Part shown: positions 35,097-45,525 of the stretch, in pieces
Position numbering within the stretch: position 1 is the stretch's first letter
Layout of the letters: the number at the start of each line of letters is the position of its first letter
Assembly (NCBI GenBank): GCA_038087015.1
Contig: JASBNA010000088.1
Coordinates: 84,113 to 148,112 of the forward strand
Length of the DNA stretch: 64,000 nucleotides
Origin: Cerrena zonata
Lineage: Eukaryota > Basidiomycota > Agaricomycetes > Polyporales > Cerrenaceae
Direction: 5' to 3'
Position numbers and translations under genes: made by a program
Notes under the pieces: generated by a model
What the model was told of the DNA's origin: nothing
What the model saw: the letters and a program-made list of their open reading frames with translations, nothing else
The model's database searches: none

Positions 35097-37434
35097 TCAG
35101 TCCTGTTCATATAACGGCCTCGTATGATCGAAGCTAGGCTTCCATGTACGAATCACATCTCCCAACTTTGGAATAAGCCGTCCATCCCCAAGTCCCATAT
35201 CGAAAAAGTGACCAAACGCCTGTTCGGCACAATACCAACGTGCGACCGACCACGAAGACCCATCAACATCAACCACAACATCCGCAAGCTCACCCATCAT
35301 CCCCATAATCATCTCCCGATGTTCCTGTCTTACACCCTGAGGAGTGAGAAAATATAAAATCTGAGCAAACGTAAAAATAAAGGCAATCGGGTTGGTCGGA
35401 ATGTCAGGATCAGAATCTTCACGAGCTATATTAATCCAGTAAAGGATGTTCTCTATGTTAATCTCAGAGTCGACTGGGAATTGGTTCCATAGATGACGGC
35501 AGAGAGTTCTGGTTGCAGCGACCAAATTCGAAGCAAATCGTGCTCCTGTGGGCCCACGTCAGTGGGTTGTATAACATAGATGAATACGCTGTGAGAGAGC
35601 TTACCAACGGCGTATAGTATATCATCATAAGCTTTGTCTAGGAATAGATAGTCAAAGTGTTCAGGGTGGCTCTCTATGGTATTGTACCTGACAGAGTACA
35701 TGGTGAGGACCGAAAATACGGCGGAAGTTTGGTTTTCATTTACGAGTCGAACGTGCAAGGGGAGCGATAATTCCGGGATCGGCCAATTTGTGTCGGGGTT
35801 GTATGATCTTGAAAGTGCATAGGTTGATAGCACGTACCATTGTGAATGGGGAAAGACGTTATCCGAGGGGGAGATCAAAGTCCCCATGAACGACCTATAG
35901 AGTTTGAATACCGGTTCAGCAAATCCCTGAGGGACATCTGGAAGTACACCTCTAACATCCGGACCTTTTCCGTCTGAGATACTCTTCATACAGCGTAGCA
36001 TTGTCGGCATATCAAACTTCTGGAAACAATCTGTGATCGTTTCCTCAAGCTGTTCCCCTCGAAGAATTTCTCGTGAGCAGACGAGTGTAGGCAAATCCCA
36101 GGTACCATCCTGCCGTACTTTAGCCTCTTCACGAGCTATCCAAGTAGCTGACCAGGTATCCAACAAATCGTGTAGGTCTTCACATTGCTGTTTGATTGTT
36201 GGCCATGCTGTAGGGATCAAGGCGTGTAGCTTGTAACTGAGGGATGTTGGCCACGTATGAAGTTCAGCGCGTACTTGACAAAGGAAGCCCTTCAACATCG
36301 GAGTCTTGTACGGGCACTGAGATGAGAACACTGGGGCAAGCGTCGTAAACAAGTAGAACACAAGCCATGGGACCATGACTCCAGTTACGACTCATGTCAC
36401 AATCGGGTTCAGATCGTGGAGGAATGTACTGAGGCCGATGAAGAAAAGGAGGAGGGCGAGCTGGAGTAGAAGTGGGAGGGCAGCGGCGATCTCGAAGACC
36501 TGCCATCGTTGTACACCGACCTCACGGAAGAAGCGTATCTTGACCTGTTGACGGGGATCTTGAGTGTCGCGCGCCATGAGCTCGTGTAGCCATTGCTTGA
36601 CGAGAATGCCGAGGGATGCGGTGATGAGAGCAAAAACGAGACTCAATAGCCAAAGTGTATTGATTAACACTGAGAATCTTGCTGGAACGAATGACGGGGT
36701 AGTAAATGCGGGGATGGTCGAGTTGGCGAAATTACCAGAAAGCGCGAGACTAGCAATTTGGGCCGAGAGCGGGAGTAGAATTTGATTGGTAGTATCTTCG
36801 GGCTGTTGTTGTAAGGTTTTGTATGATTCAATGATGAACGCTGTGACCACAGCAGAGAACAGACCAGCCTTGTGGAACAGAAAGTCAACACAACCGACGA
36901 GTAAAGGCAACAAAGGTACTCACAAGCACAAGGAGCGTATCGATGTCTTCCTTCACGTCCTCCACCCGATCTCGATCATATTGTCGGATGAGGTCTGAAA
37001 TTCTCCCCCAGCCAGTATGGTCAGACTCAACCTTCACCCGATGCACTTTATCTTCGGTATTTGAAGACGCAGCCTATTTGCACATACTCTCTTCTTAGCA
37101 TCGACAATACAATTCAAACTAAGAATCTCACCTGAGGTTTTGGGGGAGACTGTGCAGCCTCTTCGGCCGCGGACTGCTGGACTTCCAGTGGTGTAGTATC
37201 ACTAGCAACTGGGACTGCCTCACTTTCCTCTATCCGCGGGTTAGTAGTAGATGCAAGAGGTTGTAAGGCTTCTGGCTGCTGCAAATCAGGCCCCAAGCCC
37301 TTATGCTCGACATCCGGGACTTTGTCGTCATGTCTTTGCGAATTTGAAGGAGATATTTGGCCAATGAGGTCAGAGTCGGAACCTGAAGTGCTCAAACGTG
37401 TAGAAGCTCGCCTCCTTTTAGAGGAAGAAGACAT
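35097..37434 (-). pseudogene. DUF6535-domain membrane protein, array copy 5 (nonsense in exon 3)
   Basis: The start is at 37434 (MSSSSKRRRASTRLSTS). Exon 1 is shorter than in other copies. Exon 2 is intact (TGWGRISDLIRQYDRDRVE). Exon 3 begins near 36870 and reads well through the first three membrane segments, but the Trp codon of the NPVVTW motif is TGA (complement of 36392-36394). The frame continues unbroken afterwards through the fourth segment to 35.5 kb and exon 4 ends at 35097. One G-to-A change is the only clear lesion. The third intron region is longer than in other copies because of added bases near 35.57 kb. Confidence 0.85.
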
Positions 37435-40225
37435 CGAGAACGGAAGAAAGCTAAGAATGGAGAAGTTTGTTGTGTTGGTAAGAGCCAACTCGCCGCCTTC
37501 TTGACGTTCGTGGGAACCTCTTGGTTATGTAAGCTCTGTCAATTCCTCGCCGAGATATTCAGATGGTTGCCATTCCAATATTGTATCTTACTGTCTGCTT
37601 GTCAATGAATTGCTTGAATATAAATCAAGGCCCAAAGTCCTCCCCTGACGATTCCTAGCTACTTTCCATATTCATCCTTACTCATCTTTACACGATCGAC
37701 ACTTACGTAATACACATCGTCTACGCAAATTCTTCAAGTACTCAACGATAACCACGACCATGACCACGACGGTGACAACTCGCTGATGCAATCTCTGCAT
37801 GTTTCGGATGATGCAGCTTTGTTGTGATCTTGGGCGAGAGGGCTCCTTTCATTGTACGTACATGTTTCTGAGCTTGGTTTCTCTTCGCTCTGCATTTCTT
37901 ATCTCAGGTCTCTGTATTCTCAAACACTCCATGTCGTCAGTGACCAAAGATAAGTGCCCTCTCCAGCCAACGTATCGGCTATCTTCTGTACTTTTTGCCT
38001 TACTTTCAACATTACATCTCTCCCGAGCCCCTTTCCTTGCTCTAGGGAGATCCCGGATCCCAGTCCCCTCGAGAAACTCTACTCATCTCGTCTCGTTTCT
38101 TTACTTCCCTTCGTAGAAATGACTTTGGTCTCAGGGCTTACTTCAGGTCAGTATCTTGCGAATGATCGTCGACTATCGACTCTAGTCATTTTCGTTTGTG
38201 TCTATATCACAACCTCTCACACTCGTCTCCCGGTCTGGTCGTCGTGTACTGCTCACTGTTCAACGCTAAGTGACGACCACTCTACTGTTCTGATACCAGT
38301 TCATACCACTAGTCCTCCTGTGTCCTTTTGAGTATCGTAACCCCAACACTTGGCGCTCCTGGCTTCTTCGGTGCTCGAAATTTGACTATCCTATAAAGGA
38401 TCGTTACCACACTTCTTGCCAAAGGTGTCGAATTACCTCCTAAATTCTTGCGTCCTTTGCATCGAAACCCTTTCATATTTTGACGGTATTCCCTTCTGAC
38501 ACTATCAGATGGTCCACATAGGCAGACACCCTGATGTAAGAGTCGTGGTCCTCTAATCTCAGTCTGACGATCTATTCCTAGTTGTTATTCCTTCTTCGAT
38601 GTTAATGGTCGCTTTAGTCGGAAGGAGAGTCAAGACTGCTTCGCGCTCTCTAAGATCATGTGAATGCCGTTTCTCATGTTTTGTTTTCAATTACAGTCTA
38701 CTCTGTGACCTCCCTCGACTTTCGAGGCACTCACTCTGACTCACGACTTCTCTCAGCTAGGCATATGCATGTATTGTTTCTCGGAGAAGCACGGCGTTCT
38801 CAGCAGCAACAATGGCATCGAGTACCATATACGGTACATATCTCAAGCGGGGAGAAGAGCATTCTACTGGCTCTCGAGGTACTCTCCAGTAAAGGGTCAG
38901 GAATGCAGGCGGGACAACGTCAGTCATAGTGCCTTTCTAGGTGCTCAGTTCTTGTGCCAATCAGAGACACGACTCCTTCCATGCTAACTAATCCCGATCA
39001 CCTGGTGTCAGCTCGTCAACCGAAATCTCTACGACCGGTTCCAGTTGTTTCCCGCACAAACACTTCTATGCCATCGATTCCGTCTCTGGGAAAATGCCGG
39101 TTTAATTATGTACTATGGCTCTGAGGTCATAGTCGCTTTGCAACAGAATACACATCTGAAGATGTTCGATGAAGGACCGTCACTATCAGTGTCTTACCTG
39201 AAGCACGATATGAAAATTTCAATAGCCTGACCAGGATCCTCGATGCGGTCCTCTCATCTACACCCAAAAATCCATCTTCTATTTGTGGGGGTCGGCAACT
39301 GGATGACAGCTTCCAACTCGAGCGGTGTTTTTCAAATTTTATTTCCTGTACTCACTCGTGCCTCTCACTATAGAATACACCATGTCATGTCTCTCTTGAC
39401 TCTCGTCAAACAAAGCTTTCGCAACAAACATATCAGGCCCCCAACATCACAACTTCGCAAATATCGACCAGAAGTATCGTCTCCCAGGCATAGAACACAA
39501 GACGTACGCAGGTATCCCTAACTTCCCCGGTGCCTTCCATATCTTCTCTCATACCATGAAACGAGTTTGGAGCTCAAATGTCAAATTTTCAGATTGAGGG
39601 GGGTAAGACTGGAGATCTTCTCAGACGGTAGGTGTCTCTGTCGTAACTCTACACGGTTGTTCCCATTGGGAGGGCAAGCAAACAATGCAGACCACGCCAA
39701 GACCAAGAGTATCAAGGGTACATTGTACTCTCAACCCGGGACTTGAATTGTGGCTTCAAGCGGAATCCATCAAACAGTACTGTGACCATGGTACGTCCCA
39801 CCTGAATGCTCACATCCCTTCTCTCATGTTTCTTATTGTAGGTAGGTCAACATCTAGATTCTAGCGTAACGGACATGGATCTCGTGATCTTTACCATTTC
39901 CCATCTCGCTTGAAATTCTCAACTCCAAAGCAGTGGTTTTTACTTCCATTGTCATTGTAATCTACTCTTCACTGGTAAGAATAACGAGATGCCATCTCAT
40001 GCATGGATACAACTTTATTTCTGATGTCTGAGGCTCAATAGATTTCTTTGAAGATCTTTACAAATGTAGATATCATTTGGTACAGTGAACTCGAAGTTAC
40101 AAATGGCACAAAGACTGAGTTGAGAGTCAGGTCATAATCATCTCCTGTTGTCAACCTTACGCATGATATCTACGAGAACAATCAAATGCTATTTTTATTC
40201 ATCTTTTCTTACACTGTCGAGTACA
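37435..40225. other. Long spacer between copies 5 and 6
   Basis: Contains duplicated flanks (CATCTTTACACGATCGACAC near 37691; the transcript-end-like block CAGACGGTAGGTGTCTCTGTC near 39620). Between them, 37.8-39.5 kb has small open frames in several phases and scattered intron-like signals but no recognisable protein. It is probably a further decayed relic. No RNA gene is seen. Confidence 0.4.
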
Positions 40226-42594
40226 TTACTGGTGCCAACATGGTCTGGTATGATCAAAACCAGGCTTCCATGTACGAATTACATCTCCTAGCTTTGGAAT
40301 AAACTGCGCATCCTTGAAACCTGTAGCAAGCAAGCAGCGATGTATCTCTTCAGCACATTTTCGACGAGACTTTGGCCATGATAATGCATCATCAGGATCG
40401 GGTATGATATTAACAAACATACCCATCACTTCAATAATAATGTTCCGATCTTTTCGTCTTGCAGCTGGAGGAGTGAGCGTATATAATACTTGAGTAAACA
40501 TGGAAATGAAGGCAAGTGGGTCTATCGGAATGTCAAGGTTCCAGTCGCGGCGAATTTTATCAATCCACGATCGTAGGTACTCCACCTCTCCGTGGCGAAA
40601 GTGCAAACGTGACTGATTCCACAGGTTACGGCAGATAGCTCCGGCCGCTATGACCAAATTGGTGATGAACTCTGCCCCTGAAAGCTTACATTAGTAGTTG
40701 TATAGATGAGTGAGCTGTGAGAGAGCTTACCAATGGTGTCTGGTAACATCTCAAACTCGAGCTCATCATCATTTAGTATACCGCGAAAATCGCCAAAGTG
40801 CCCGGGGTGGCTCTCCATGGTATTGTGTGTGACAGAGTAGATGATAAGGATTGAGACAGTTGCTGACATCATGTCTCCATCTATGAGTTGACTAAACATG
40901 GGTAGTAATGCTGGTTGAAATAGGTAATTTGTGGGTGGATCATACACTTTTGATGATGCATATGTCACTCTAGCATATAACATTACATAATTGGACCTGT
41001 CGAGAGAAGAGTCCAAATTGCCAATGCGGGATGCAAAGAGCTCGCATGTTTTACGACTCAATCCTCGGGGGACATCTGGGAGTACTCCTTGGAGGACAGG
41101 ATCTCCGCCTCGCGAGAAAAAGCGTATGCACTCAAACAATACATTCACACCACATCCCCGGACACAATCTGTGATTGCTTCCTCAAGCTGCTCGCCTCGA
41201 AGGATCTCCTGTGAGCAGGTTAGGGTAGGCAGATCCCAGAGCCTATTCTTGCAGACTTCAGACTCTTCGTGAGCCGTCCAAACAGCTGACCAGGTGTTCA
41301 ACGAATTGTGTAGACCTTTGCACCTCTGTTTGATTCTCGGCCATGTAACAGGGACATGATTATATAATGCACGACCCAGAGAGCTTAGCCCAACATAGCT
41401 CGCAACCCGAACCTGCTTGAGGATGCCCTTTAGCATCGGAGTTTTGTATGGGCACTGAGAAGAGAATATTGGGGAAAATGTTGTGAACAGGTAAAACACG
41501 AGCCATAGGATCATAGCCCCCGTTATGACCCATGTGATGAGAGTGTTCAGATCGTGGAGGAAGGCGCTGAGACCGATGAAGAAGAGTAGTAGGGTGAGCT
41601 GAAGGAGCAGTGGGAGGACAGCAGCGATCTCGAAGATCTGCCATCTCTGTACGCCAACTTCGCGGAAGAAGCGGATCTTGACTTGTTGACGAGGATCCTG
41701 AGTGTCGCGTGCCATAAGCTCGTGGAGCCACTGTTTGACGAGGATTCCGAGGGATGCAGTTACCAAAGCAAAGACGAGACTCAATAGCCACAACGTATTG
41801 ATTAGGACAGAGAACCGCACAGGGGAAAATGATGGGGTGATAAATGGGGGGATTGTCGAATTGACGAAATTGCCGGAAAGTGCGAGGCTGGCTAACTGGG
41901 CCGAGAGTTGGAGTAAAATTTGATTGGTTGTATCTTCGGGTTGTTGTTGTAACATTTTATATGATTCAATGATGAATGCTGTAATCACAGCAGAGAACAG
42001 ACCGGCCTTGGGATGAAAGAGTCGGTAGGACATCAATCAATGGCAACGAGGGTACCCACAAACACGAGGAGTGTATCGATGTCTTCCTTCACATCCTCCA
42101 CACGATCCCGATCGTATTGATGAATCAGATCTGAAATCCGCCCCCAGCCAGTACGGTCAGACTCAATTTTGACCCGATGTATCTTATCTCCCGTCTGTGG
42201 TGTCGTATTCTGTATCCACGTACCCTTAGTAGTTTCACGACGAGAAGAAAAGACAATGACTCACCTTATCTGTCAAAGGAGATTCTCTTGCCGTGCGATG
42301 CTGCTGATCACTTGCGGGTGTAGCATCAACAAGGACCATATTTGCAGCAGTTCCCTCCTTCAGTAGGCCGGAGGGAGGAGTAGGTACTGGAGACTGTACG
42401 TTCTCGACATCTTGAGAAAAGTAGTCCGAGTCCACTTTGGATTGTCGACCTTCACGATTAATGGCTGGGACTCAGTCGTTATGTTTTTGCGAGTCTGAAG
42501 GAGGGACTCGGACTACATCTCCATCCACATCGGAAGCACTCGAACAACTAGACTCCCTAGATTTTCTACGCCGCCTACTAGATAAAGATGGCAT
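40226..42594 (-). pseudogene. DUF6535-domain membrane protein, array copy 6 (nonsense in exon 1)
   Basis: The most diverged copy. It starts at 42594 with MPSLSSRRRRKSRESS instead of MSSSS. In exon 1 a TGA (complement of 42472-42474) follows SQKHND, where the other copies have a Glu or Lys codon (HDDEV, HDDKV). The frame is open again afterwards to the donor near 42265. Exon 2 keeps DRTGWGRISDLIHQYDRDRV. Exon 3 from about 42008 keeps all four membrane segments and the ELMARDTQDPRQQ loop. Exon 4 ends at 40226. An in-frame downstream start or an unannotated small intron around the stop could rescue it; otherwise it is a recent pseudogene. Confidence 0.75.
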
Positions 42595-42818
42595 TGAGAT
42601 AGGGAGAGGAGAGCAGGGAATAGAGGGTATCGCTGACTCGGATACAATTCGTCGAGCTGATGAACGACAACCTTGTATATGCCACACTGTAGTAGTACCG
42701 TAGTGTTATGTATTCACTCTCGTCCATATTGACTTGGATTAATGTCTGTATATATCAATACAATGAAGCTTGAGGTACGATAAGGGATAAAAGGTTTTCT
42801 TGTCGGCCGACATTAAAT

Positions 42819-43622
42819 ATGATGACCCGCCGTATGCCAAGAAAATTTCCTGCAGTCCTTCTTGACCGCAAACCCTCATCCCCTCTCATTGCCAATCCTG
42901 CTAACATGTTCAACGGGGAGTACAACGACGAAGGGAGCTATTGTCCCGATTCCTACGACAGTCAGATCAGCAATGATGCCAAGCAAGCTACACATCTTGC
43001 TGCTAACCGACGTGTTAATGCTGAGAGAAAAGTGTCTGCAGCGGGTAGTACCAAAACGGCAGAGTGAGTTTAGATGGTAACGTTGAAAAATATAATTTAA
43101 CTTACCATCTTCAGGATGTTTGCCTTTGGAGGTGCTCTTGACTCGCAAACAATGGATTCCCAATGGGAATCCATTCACACTGCCAAAGAACACGAGGTCC
43201 TCCTTGGCTGCTTCGACTACAAGGACGGTCGATGGTTCAACAAGTCTGATGGCGAACCCATGGATGTCAGCCATGCATTTGATGCTGTGAGCCCATACAT
43301 TATGCCCGCAACACCCGACGAGTCGCAAGATTGGACCGCCGTCGACTTGCAATCGCAATTGGAAGAAGCCGACGATGAAGAGATGGAAAGCTGGATAGAA
43401 ACCCAGGTTGATCAAAAGTCAGTCCCGTCGCTCGTCACGCTCGAAGATGGAAAGACCAAAGAAGACCAACCACCCCCTGTCAACAGCGAGGTACAGGCCA
43501 CACATGCCCATCGTAAGTCACATCATCCGAACTATTGATTTGAGATGACAATAAAAATGTCTCTTACCTGTTTAGTGTCCGCCGGCGATGAGGGGAATAA
43601 GGAAAACATCCCCCCTAAATGA
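42819..43622 (+). CDS. Unrecognised acidic protein, three exons
   Basis: Exons of about 42819-43062, 43115-43511 and 43575-43622 join in frame through GT-AG introns of 52 and 63 nt (TKTAE-MFAFGGALD and TQAT/HAH-LSAGDEGNKENIPPK). The product is about 228 aa. A basic start (MTRRMPRKF) is followed by an acidic C-terminal half rich in Asp/Glu (EEADDEEMESWIE). No domain, signal peptide or membrane segment is recognised. It lies directly upstream of another unrecognised plus-strand gene, and the two could form one longer gene with different splicing. Confidence 0.55.
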
Positions 43623-43629
43623 GACTCGG

Positions 43630-44315
43630 AGCAGGTCGATGCAGTCTGCGAGGGATGTAGAGGTACGTAATATGTTGCTTTTGCGCAATATTCTGTACTC
43701 ACCTGGCCTTATTTGGTCAACAGACACATTTGCCACTATGCTCGGCTGCTTCGAAGAAATTGTCAGCTTTCAAAAGCGGACAGCAGCTGGGTTAAAGCAG
43801 CAAGCAGACGCGGTGCTCGAGTCTGCTGCATTTCTGGCCTCGCTTATCAGGCCGATTACACTTATGTTAGATGGTCACGGTGCGGTCGACATTGTCTTAC
43901 TCCAGATGAGCTCGAGGAGGGGATCATCCTTTACATGGGATATAAAGCACGTCCTATCCGAGAGGGTCAGTGGGTAACATACCTGCATGCTTATGAGCCG
44001 ATGCAGGAGGTAATAGGGGTGGAACGCATCCCTGATCTTGCCGAGATACCAAAGGTCCTAGGGAAGAGACCCGGCCTCTGCACTGACAAAGAAGTTGATG
44101 GTGTGAGTGCCACTGGATTGGATGAGTCTGACGATGACTTACCAGCCTTAGAACCCCTCAAAGAGGGTGATGATGCAGGAGGGCTGAGCTTCGGGAAGAT
44201 GAAGGTACACCCTGTGTTCATGTACATGGGGGGTGACCTGTCTGAGGAGGCAATGCACATGCGCTTGATTTCGCGATTTCGCGACTCCAACCATGCTCGC
44301 TGCTATCTTTGCTAG
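43630..44315 (+). CDS. Unrecognised Cys-containing protein
   Basis: An open frame from 43713 to a TAG at 44315 spans about 200 codons, preceded by a likely intron (about 43664-43723, GTACGT to CAACAG). The N-terminal part is Cys/His-containing (HICHYARLL, VCCISG, RWSRCGRHC), possibly metal-binding. The C-terminal part is acidic with a conserved-looking GYKARPIREGQWVTYLHAYE segment. A second frame is also open over 43.7-43.97 kb, so the first exon frame is uncertain. The family is unknown. It is separated from the gene upstream by only a few bases. Confidence 0.45.
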
Positions 44316-45299
44316 TGGTGCTAGAATGACTGTGATGCACCGAGAAAATCTATCTCTTAGTAGTATTGCTCATATGTACCATTTGAACAACTTACTAAAT
44401 AAAGTGTTATGATCCTAAACTTGAACTTGGTGCGCACTGGCAGCACCGTGAGTGCGGACATTGAGAATGGCAGACTTGATGCATCGATAATTGACAAGCA
44501 GTGGGAGCCACAGTGCGGCTGCGAGCTTCCGAGTCCGAGTCGATTCTCGAAGTCAGGCTCGCCACTGTATTGGGACTACAAGACTTACCATATCGATACA
44601 TAGCCATGTACGGGCAGGCGCTGCCTTTGTAATAATGTCTCACGATCTATATTGTATCATATTGGTGATGCGATGTATTTACTTCAACACAGTGTTAGAC
44701 ATAGGTAACATCGGCATTGGGCGGTTCAAAGGGTGAGAAAGAGATCTCCTTCATCTGCTGATGTGGTCGTTCTGGCAGCGGGTAAGTCCAAGGTTGTTAC
44801 GCGGTAGAGCCGATGTAACGTAGTCAAGGTCTAAGTCAGGGATGTCGAGTAGGAATAGGGACTGGATTATCCTAAACCTAAGACGAGAGTTCACTCTAGT
44901 CACTCGGTACGGTTCTCTGAGGTTCAAGTCCGCAGACTCTAGCGAGCCTTGGGCACAGGCAAAGCTGGCCAAGTCAAGCAGGCAGAGGGTCAGGAGTTAC
45001 AGGGGTAAATCCACGTAGATTCAGTCTGCAGAATCAGTGAGTTACAGGCTGTCCTTAAGTACTACTGGGAACAATAGAAAAGGGGATCTCGGGGAGAAGG
45101 TGATGGAGTCCAATAGAAAGCGGGGGAATCAGCAGTGGGAAGTAGAGAAGTGGAAGGCTAAAGAACAAGATGGAAAGCGGGCGAAGAGGGGAAGTGACGA
45201 TGGTGGGAATGTAGCTACTGGATAAGGGTATACTAGCTAAGTGACCATGTGGAGGCAAGTGGGAATAAAGGGAAAGGTAGTCCGACAAAGTCCGAAGGG
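44316..45299. other. Intergenic, no gene recognised
   Basis: The first 100 bases look like the end of the upstream plus-strand gene (AATAAAGTG near 44399 could be a polyadenylation signal). From about 44.7 kb the sequence is purine-rich with repeated GGTAAGTCC-type words and could be a decayed LTR, but no paired copy was found in the window. Confidence 0.35.
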
Positions 45300-45304
45300 T
45301 TAAC

Positions 45305-45518
45305 AGGTGGTAAAGAAAAGGGAATAAGCAAGTAAGGGTAGATAGTTCAAGGAAAAATGAATTGGGGTTGGCCATAGCGTGTAACAAAGGTCATTGAAGA
45401 GTAAGCATACCTTCTTGTACCACTGACGACCCGCCTGCTTGAGACCGTAAAGAGCCTTGTGAAGTTTCCATACCCAATCTTCCTTCCCGGAAGTCTCGAA
45501 GCCAGGAGGTTGCTTCAT
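45305..45518 (-). pseudogene. Copia reverse transcriptase, C-terminal fragment
   Basis: Begins with MKQPPGFE and continues [16 protein letters not shown], the typical copia RT segment. It directly continues the DLDEEIY end of the 48.4-50.2 kb segment once the 45526-48380 insertion is removed. It degenerates after GRQWYKK, before the catalytic YVDD would appear. This supports 3' truncation of the element. Confidence 0.85.
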
Positions 45519-45525
45519 GTAGATC
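45519..45525. repeat. Target site duplication of the long-armed element, left
   Basis: GTAGATC, repeated at 48381-48387. The uninterrupted copia frame ([10 protein letters not shown]) is restored when one copy is kept. Two more flanking bases may have belonged to a 9-bp duplication that has since diverged. Confidence 0.75.

Noticed and set aside
44920..44945. A tRNA B-box-like word (GGTTCAAGTCC)
   Set aside because: The surrounding sequence does not form a 70-75 nt cloverleaf with acceptor stem, D arm and anticodon arm; the pairing ends are only about 55 nt apart.
44740..45300. A 3' LTR for the copia element
   Set aside because: No sequence matching the 52.16-52.44 kb leader was found, and the RT fragment decays before this point.
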